A program made the position numbers and the translations under genes. From NCBI RefSeq assembly GCF_900156065.1, contig NZ_FTNF01000015.1, positions 1-64,000 on the forward strand: DNA of 64,000 nucleotides, read 5' to 3'. Positions 63,232 through 64,000 of this stretch are shown here, one piece after another. Origin of the DNA: Micromonospora avicenniae. GTDB taxonomy: Bacteria > Actinomycetota > Actinomycetes > Mycobacteriales > Micromonosporaceae. The notes beneath the pieces were generated by a model. The model saw only the letters and a program-made list of their open reading frames with translations, ran no database searches and had not been told where the DNA came from. How positions within the stretch are numbered: position 1 is the first letter of the stretch; the number at the start of each line of letters is the position of its first letter.

Positions 63232-64000
63232 TCATGCCGCCGCCTCGGTCGCGGGGAGCCAGCGTGCATCCGGCTGGTCGTCCCACTGCAGGCGGGCGAC
63301 CGCGTCCAGCACCCGGTCCACGCCGGGCAGGTGGGTGTGCTCCAGCATGGGCGCCGGGTACGGGATGTCCAGCCCGGAGACCCGCAGCACGGGGGCGTGC
63401 AGGGCGTGGAAGCAGCGCTCCTGCACCCGGGCGGCGATCTCGGCGCCGACCCCCGCGAAGCCCTGCGCCTCCTGGATCACCACGCACCGGCCGGTACGAC
63501 GCACCGAGGCGGTCACCGTCTCGTCGTCGAACGGGACGATGGTGCGTACGTCGACGACCTCGAGGTCCCAGCCCTCCTCGCGGGCGGCCTCGGCGGCCTC
63601 CAGCGCGACCGGCACCGACGGCCCGTATGCGATGAGCGTGGCGTCCCGGCCGGGACGGCGCACGACGGCGCGGCCGAACGGCTCGGTACGCGTCGACAGG
63701 TCCGCCTCGGCGCTCGCGAAGTAGAGCTTCTTCGGCTCCATGAAGACGACCGGGTCCGGATCGTCGATCGCCTCGCGCAGCAGCGAGTAGGCGTCGTCGA
63801 CGGTTGCCGGGGTGACCACCTTGAGGCCCGGGGTGTGCGCGTAGTACGCCTCGCTGGAGTCGCAGTGGTGCTCGACGCCACCGATGCCGCCCGCGTACGG
63901 CACCCGGATCACGATGGGCACGCTGAGCGCGCCCCGGGTGCGGTTTCGCAGCTTCGCCACGTGCGAGGCGATCTGCTCGAACGCCGGGTACGCGAACGCA
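63232..64000 (-). CDS. 2-oxoacid dehydrogenase E1 beta subunit, 5' end outside window
   Basis: Last 256 residues of an E1-beta; the gene continues beyond 64000. Seen: YPAFEQIASHVAKLRNRTRG, VIRVPYAGGIGGVEHHCDSSEAYYAHTPGLKV split over several strands, then EPKKLYF and VDVRTIVPFD. The wording HHCDSSEAYYAHTPGL and the Pro-rich PYPAPMLEH end are typical of branched-chain 2-oxoacid dehydrogenase (BkdB-like). The complex decarboxylates Val/Leu/Ile keto acids and supplies branched starter units. The ATG-like position near 63960 is internal (a GTG Val), not the start. Confidence 0.9.
   Translation of the reverse strand, partial: AFAYPAFEQIASHVAKLRNRTRGALSVPIVIRVPYAGGIGGVEHHCDSSEAYYAHTPGLKVVTPATVDDAYSLLREAIDDPDPVVFMEPKKLYFASAEADLSTRTEPFGRAVVRRPGRDATLIAYGPSVPVALEAAEAAREEGWDLEVVDVRTIVPFDDETVTASVRRTGRCVVIQEAQGFAGVGAEIAARVQERCFHALHAPVLRVSGLDIPYPAPMLEHTHLPGVDRVLDAVARLQWDDQPDARWLPATEAAA

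Overview
The window is GC-rich (roughly 70% or more) DNA from the chromosome of a high-GC actinobacterium. Micromonosporaceae (Micromonospora or a close relative) is the best guess. This rests on the gene set (ergothioneine operon, Lsr2, ECF sigma factors, Hanks-type kinase, DUF4012 envelope locus, actinobacterial-style leaderless starts) and on a palindromic intergenic element seen four times. No rRNA, tRNA, CRISPR array, transposase or prophage gene was recognised. About 60 protein genes are called, plus one decayed gene.

Layout. 1-854 is gene-less and built from decayed repeats. 928-6984 is a surface-polysaccharide and envelope locus: sortase-anchored LPVTG protein, DUF4012 protein, GT4 glycosyltransferase, LMW tyrosine phosphatase, and a Wzz-type BY-kinase that overlaps the phosphatase tail to tail. 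7493-9169 holds small membrane genes and a TMEM165/GDT1-type transporter behind a clear yybP-ykoY (Mn2+) riboswitch. 9310-13720 is egtA-egtB-egtC-egtD for ergothioneine, with a short duplicated copy of the egtD 3' end. 13987-17475 has an ECF sigma factor, a membrane protein with a tandem-repeat tail, and a divergent Ser/Thr kinase. 17629-18891 is a UDP-sugar dehydrogenase. 18943-24270 is an FtsX-type ABC exporter with a two-component system. 24375-26666 is a divergent pair (DUF305 and a secreted LVIVD-repeat protein) sharing a CRP-type operator.

26802-37198 is accessory: an Ntn-hydrolase lipoprotein, DUF1203, an asparagine-synthetase homologue coupled to an M15-peptidase-like protein, a short P450 overlapping a PEP-mutase/isocitrate-lyase family gene, an ArsR-like regulator divergent from a secreted GH43 enzyme, and a 2H phosphoesterase. 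37241-39982 is a DesK/DesR-type two-component system and a membrane protein. 40141-44684 has a DEAD-box helicase and Lon protease with a HAIR-like (HspR) operator. 44708-46766 pairs a putative Mn exporter with a manganese catalase. 46853-48826 has a soluble histidine kinase, a response regulator and Lsr2. 48997-50493 has gene relics and a DUF2726 protein. 50605-52138 is an Asp23/AmaP envelope-stress trio behind a second CRP-type site. 52193-54706 has a BtuF-like protein, TerC and an FKBP. 54745-58025 has a STAS protein, an SMP-30-like protein and an L,D-transpeptidase. 58621-61715 is an exported sugar-isomerase/sugar-dehydrogenase pair. 61839 to the window end is E2 and partial E1-beta of a 2-oxoacid dehydrogenase complex.

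Themes. (1) Manganese: the riboswitch-controlled GDT1, TerC, and a Mn catalase beside a heavy-metal exporter. (2) Redox defence: ergothioneine and catalase. (3) Cell-envelope remodelling: LPXTG protein, polysaccharide genes, L,D-transpeptidase, Asp23/AmaP, PASTA-less kinase. (4) Many genes start 6-7 nt after a TANNNT box, consistent with leaderless transcripts. No complete undescribed system is demonstrated. The strongest candidates for something new are the asparagine-synthetase/M15-like pair, the P450/PEP-mutase pair, a 29-bp shared upstream element, and the perfect 24-bp inverted repeat at 28025-28076.
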